Shown here in pieces: positions 4,242 through 5,674 of a DNA stretch of 5,674 bases. Below the pieces are notes generated by a model. The model did no database searches, had not been told where the DNA came from, and worked only from the letters and a program-made list of their open reading frames with translations. Position 1 is the first letter of the stretch. Each line of letters starts with the position of its first letter. The DNA comes from an uncultured Coriobacteriaceae bacterium (GTDB taxonomy: Bacteria; Actinomycetota; Coriobacteriia; Coriobacteriales; Eggerthellaceae), in contig CADBQL010000206.1 of NCBI GenBank assembly GCA_902796815.1, positions 1 through 5,674 of the forward strand. The letters are read 5' to 3'. A program made the translations under genes and the position numbers.

Positions 4242-5533
4242 TGCTCCACCTCCTTTTGACTTGCAATACCGTCATGGACAGCCCGCTCGAGCCACTGCGG
4301 CGCCATGCTCCATTCGCTTGAGACGCCGTCGGCTGCGCGAGCATAGATAGGCTCAGTAGCGCAGCGCCCCACATTCCGGTCGAACGAAAACGACACGACT
4401 TCGGTCACGCGCCTTTTGCCATCCATCATGCGCTGGGTCTGAACGACCAGGTCAATAGCGCTTGCGATATTTGCTTCGATGACGTCAACGGGAAGGTCGG
4501 CAACGTAGCGAACCATCGTCGTCAACCGAGAAATCGATTCCTCGGGCGAATTTGCATGAAGCGTGGTCAGCGAGCCATCGTGGCCCGTATTCATGGCTGT
4601 TAACATGTCAAGCGCCTCGGCGCCGCGGCACTCGCCCACGATGATTCGGTCGGGACGCATGCGCAACGCATTGATTACCAAATCGCGGATTGTCACCTCG
4701 CCCATTCCCTCGGCGTTTCGAGGACGCGCCTCGAGGCGGGCCACATCAGGATGCGACCAAAATCTCAACTCGGCCGAATCCTCGATCGTAACGATGCGCT
4801 CACCTGGCGGAATCACGCATGATAGCGCATTGAGCAGGGTAGTTTTTCCACTCCCAGTCCCGCCGCAAACGGCAATGCTCTTTCGCGCTCGAACCGCCCA
4901 TATCAAGAACTCGCGCAAGGCCGCGTCAATCGAGCCGCTTTCCTGCATCTCCTCGAGCGTGATGACGTGTTCCGAAAATTTCCTGATCGTCAGATACGGG
5001 CCGTCGAGCGCAACGGGCGGAACGACGACGTTAACGCGGTGGCCTTGCGGCAAACGCGCATTGACCATGGGCGACGCCTCATCGATACGCCGTCCGAGCG
5101 GGCCGAGAATTCGGTCTACGAGCGCACGAAGCTCGGCTTCGTCCGTAAACGTCCTGGCAGACGGCTCGAGTTTGCCCTCTCGCTCGAAAAAGACGCAATA
5201 GGGGCCATTCGCTATGATCTCGGTTATGGACTCGTCTGCAAGCATATCTTCGAGCACGCCATATCCGAACAGCGCATCGAGCAGCTGGTCGACCAACGAG
5301 TCGAGCGTTTCATGCTCGGCATACGCCCACATGGGGCCTTCGAAGACGCGTCGGCACGCGCTCCTTACCTCATTTCGTGCGCGTTCGGGGTTTTCCTGCG
5401 TAAGCTTCGCAAGTTCGTCAACGGACACGATTTCTTGAACTTGCTTTTTGAGGAGCGCAAGGAGCGTTCCCTCCGCCGGTCGCGCTACCTGCTCCGCATT
5501 TCCCGCGCGCTGAACGCGCTCGTACAGACTCAT
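4211..5533 (-). CDS. tadA: TadA/CpaF family pilus assembly (secretion) ATPase
   Basis: Hexameric cytoplasmic ATPase of the type II/IV secretion superfamily (GspE/VirB11 branch, CpaF/TadA subfamily) that powers Flp pilus extension through TadB/TadC. The 440-residue protein is about the usual CpaF length. Residues 1 to about 95 form a helical N-terminal region, then LADESITEIIANGP (about 98-111) begins the CpaF-type domain. Walker A GGTGSGKTT is at 224-232, the Asp box IVTIEDSAEL at 247-256, the Walker B RIIVGECRG at 296-304 with catalytic-type Glu301, and the His box HDGSLTTLHA at 318-327, so all active-site motifs are intact. I chose ATG 5533 over a GTG nine bases upstream (5542). The ATG overlaps the stop of the preceding gene as ATGA, matching two other junctions here, and an AAGGGTGG ribosome site lies 6 nt before it. 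The last 31 nt overlap tadB and contain its Shine-Dalgarno sequence. Paralogues in type IVa or type II systems are unlikely given the TadB/TadC/Flp context. Confidence 0.97.
   Translation of the reverse strand: MSLYERVQRAGNAEQVARPAEGTLLALLKKQVQEIVSVDELAKLTQENPERARNEVRSACRRVFEGPMWAYAEHETLDSLVDQLLDALFGYGVLEDMLADESITEIIANGPYCVFFEREGKLEPSARTFTDEAELRALVDRILGPLGRRIDEASPMVNARLPQGHRVNVVVPPVALDGPYLTIRKFSEHVITLEEMQESGSIDAALREFLIWAVRARKSIAVCGGTGSGKTTLLNALSCVIPPGERIVTIEDSAELRFWSHPDVARLEARPRNAEGMGEVTIRDLVINALRMRPDRIIVGECRGAEALDMLTAMNTGHDGSLTTLHANSPEESISRLTTMVRYVADLPVDVIEANIASAIDLVVQTQRMMDGKRRVTEVVSFSFDRNVGRCATEPIYARAADGVSSEWSMAPQWLERAVHDGIASQKEVEQWKRACSLVD
4246..4257 (-). promoter_or_regulatory. Strong ribosome binding site of tadB, inside tadA
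   Basis: The minus strand reads AAAAGGAGGTGG here, with AGGAGG at 4254-4249 and 7 nt to the tadB ATG. It lies within the last codons of tadA. Unlike the ATGA-coupled genes tadC and the TadG-like gene, which have little or no Shine-Dalgarno sequence, tadB therefore has its own strong initiation signal. It also fixes the tadB start. Confidence 0.8.
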
Positions 5534-5674
5534 TTGCCCCACCCTTTCCGCTTGCTCGCATGGCGACCTCGACGCTTGCCAAGGCTCATGCTTCGCTCGC
5601 CCGGCGCGCGCCCTACAACCTGCGCGCCGCCAACGGGAAGCATCTCCCCGATGAGGGCCTGGATGCTCGCGTAC
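5530..5674 (-). CDS. C-terminal end of an upstream Tad-operon gene, probably TadZ/CpaE-like (partial)
   Basis: An open frame enters from the right edge and ends at a TGA (5532-5530) that overlaps the ATG of the next gene as ATGA. The 47 visible residues begin YASIQALIGEMLPVGGAQVV and finish with a very basic tail (KRRGRHASKRKGWGK). There is no domain in this fragment that identifies it. Its position directly before tadA/cpaF, translationally coupled to it, is where Tad loci usually carry the MinD-like localisation ATPase TadZ/CpaE, so that is my inference. It could equally be another Tad component such as a CpaB/SAF-type protein or an unrelated upstream gene. The basic tail might contact membrane or nucleic acid, but that is speculative. 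The reading frame itself is well supported by the stop/start overlap and by lack of internal stops. Confidence 0.6.
   Translation of the reverse strand, partial: YASIQALIGEMLPVGGAQVVGRAPGERSMSLGKRRGRHASKRKGWGK

Noticed and set aside
4563..5201. Plus-strand open frame of 212 residues opposite tadA
   Set aside because: Ser/Arg-rich composition typical of an antisense shadow; the opposite strand carries all the conserved CpaF motifs.
5602..5629. Perfect 8-bp inverted repeat CGGCGCGC / GCGCGCCG with a 12-nt loop
   Set aside because: It lies within the coding end of the upstream partial gene in a very GC-rich stretch, has no U-run, and can be explained by composition.

Overview
The window is one polycistronic block of a Tad/Flp-type pilus (type IVc pilus, tight adherence) locus, with every supported gene on the minus strand. 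Transcription order (high to low coordinates) is: C-terminal end of an upstream gene (5674-5530, probably TadZ/CpaE-like), the secretion ATPase tadA/cpaF (5533-4211), platform proteins tadB (4241-3264) and tadC (3267-2293), the Flp pilin (2180-1947), a short TadE-like pseudopilin (1983-1699), a longer TadE-like pseudopilin (1462-962), and a TadG-like protein (965 to beyond base 1). The first and last genes run off the window.

The organism is most likely a high-GC Gram-positive bacterium. The set of one ATPase, TadB and TadC, one small GQGTTEY pilin and several GQ-type TadE/TadG-like proteins, with no outer-membrane secretin (RcpA/CpaC) in the visible part, fits Actinomycetota. The protein style, and a short TadE-like protein ending in IFLY, suggest Coriobacteriia (Eggerthellaceae-like). 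That lineage call is from recollection and is not proven here.

How the genes work together: TadA hydrolyses ATP at the inner face of the membrane and drives the TadB/TadC platform. This extracts mature Flp, after its leader is cut at a G|QGTTE site, and assembles it into a thin fibre. The two TadE-like proteins carry the same type of cleavage site (G|QxTVE) and are probably minor pilins or assembly factors. The TadG-like protein has an N-terminal anchor and a large exported domain. No prepilin peptidase (TadV/CpaA) is visible, so it must lie outside the window.

The operon is very tight. Three junctions are ATGA stop/start overlaps (upstream gene/tadA, tadB/tadC, tadE/tadG-like). Two more are longer overlaps (tadA/tadB 31 nt, flp/short TadE-like 37 nt). 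The only two non-coding gaps flank the flp plus short-TadE pair, and each holds RNA-hairpin-forming sequence: a nested 29-nt stem-loop just before flp (2246-2274), and a 236-nt gap after the short TadE gene (1463-1698) filled with GGGACAG-type repeats and a strong 39-nt hairpin (1510-1548). I see no factor-independent terminator and no convincing promoter. The plus strand carries no gene I can support. The most interesting idea is that these two structured gaps set pilin mRNA abundance apart from the assembly genes on the same transcript.
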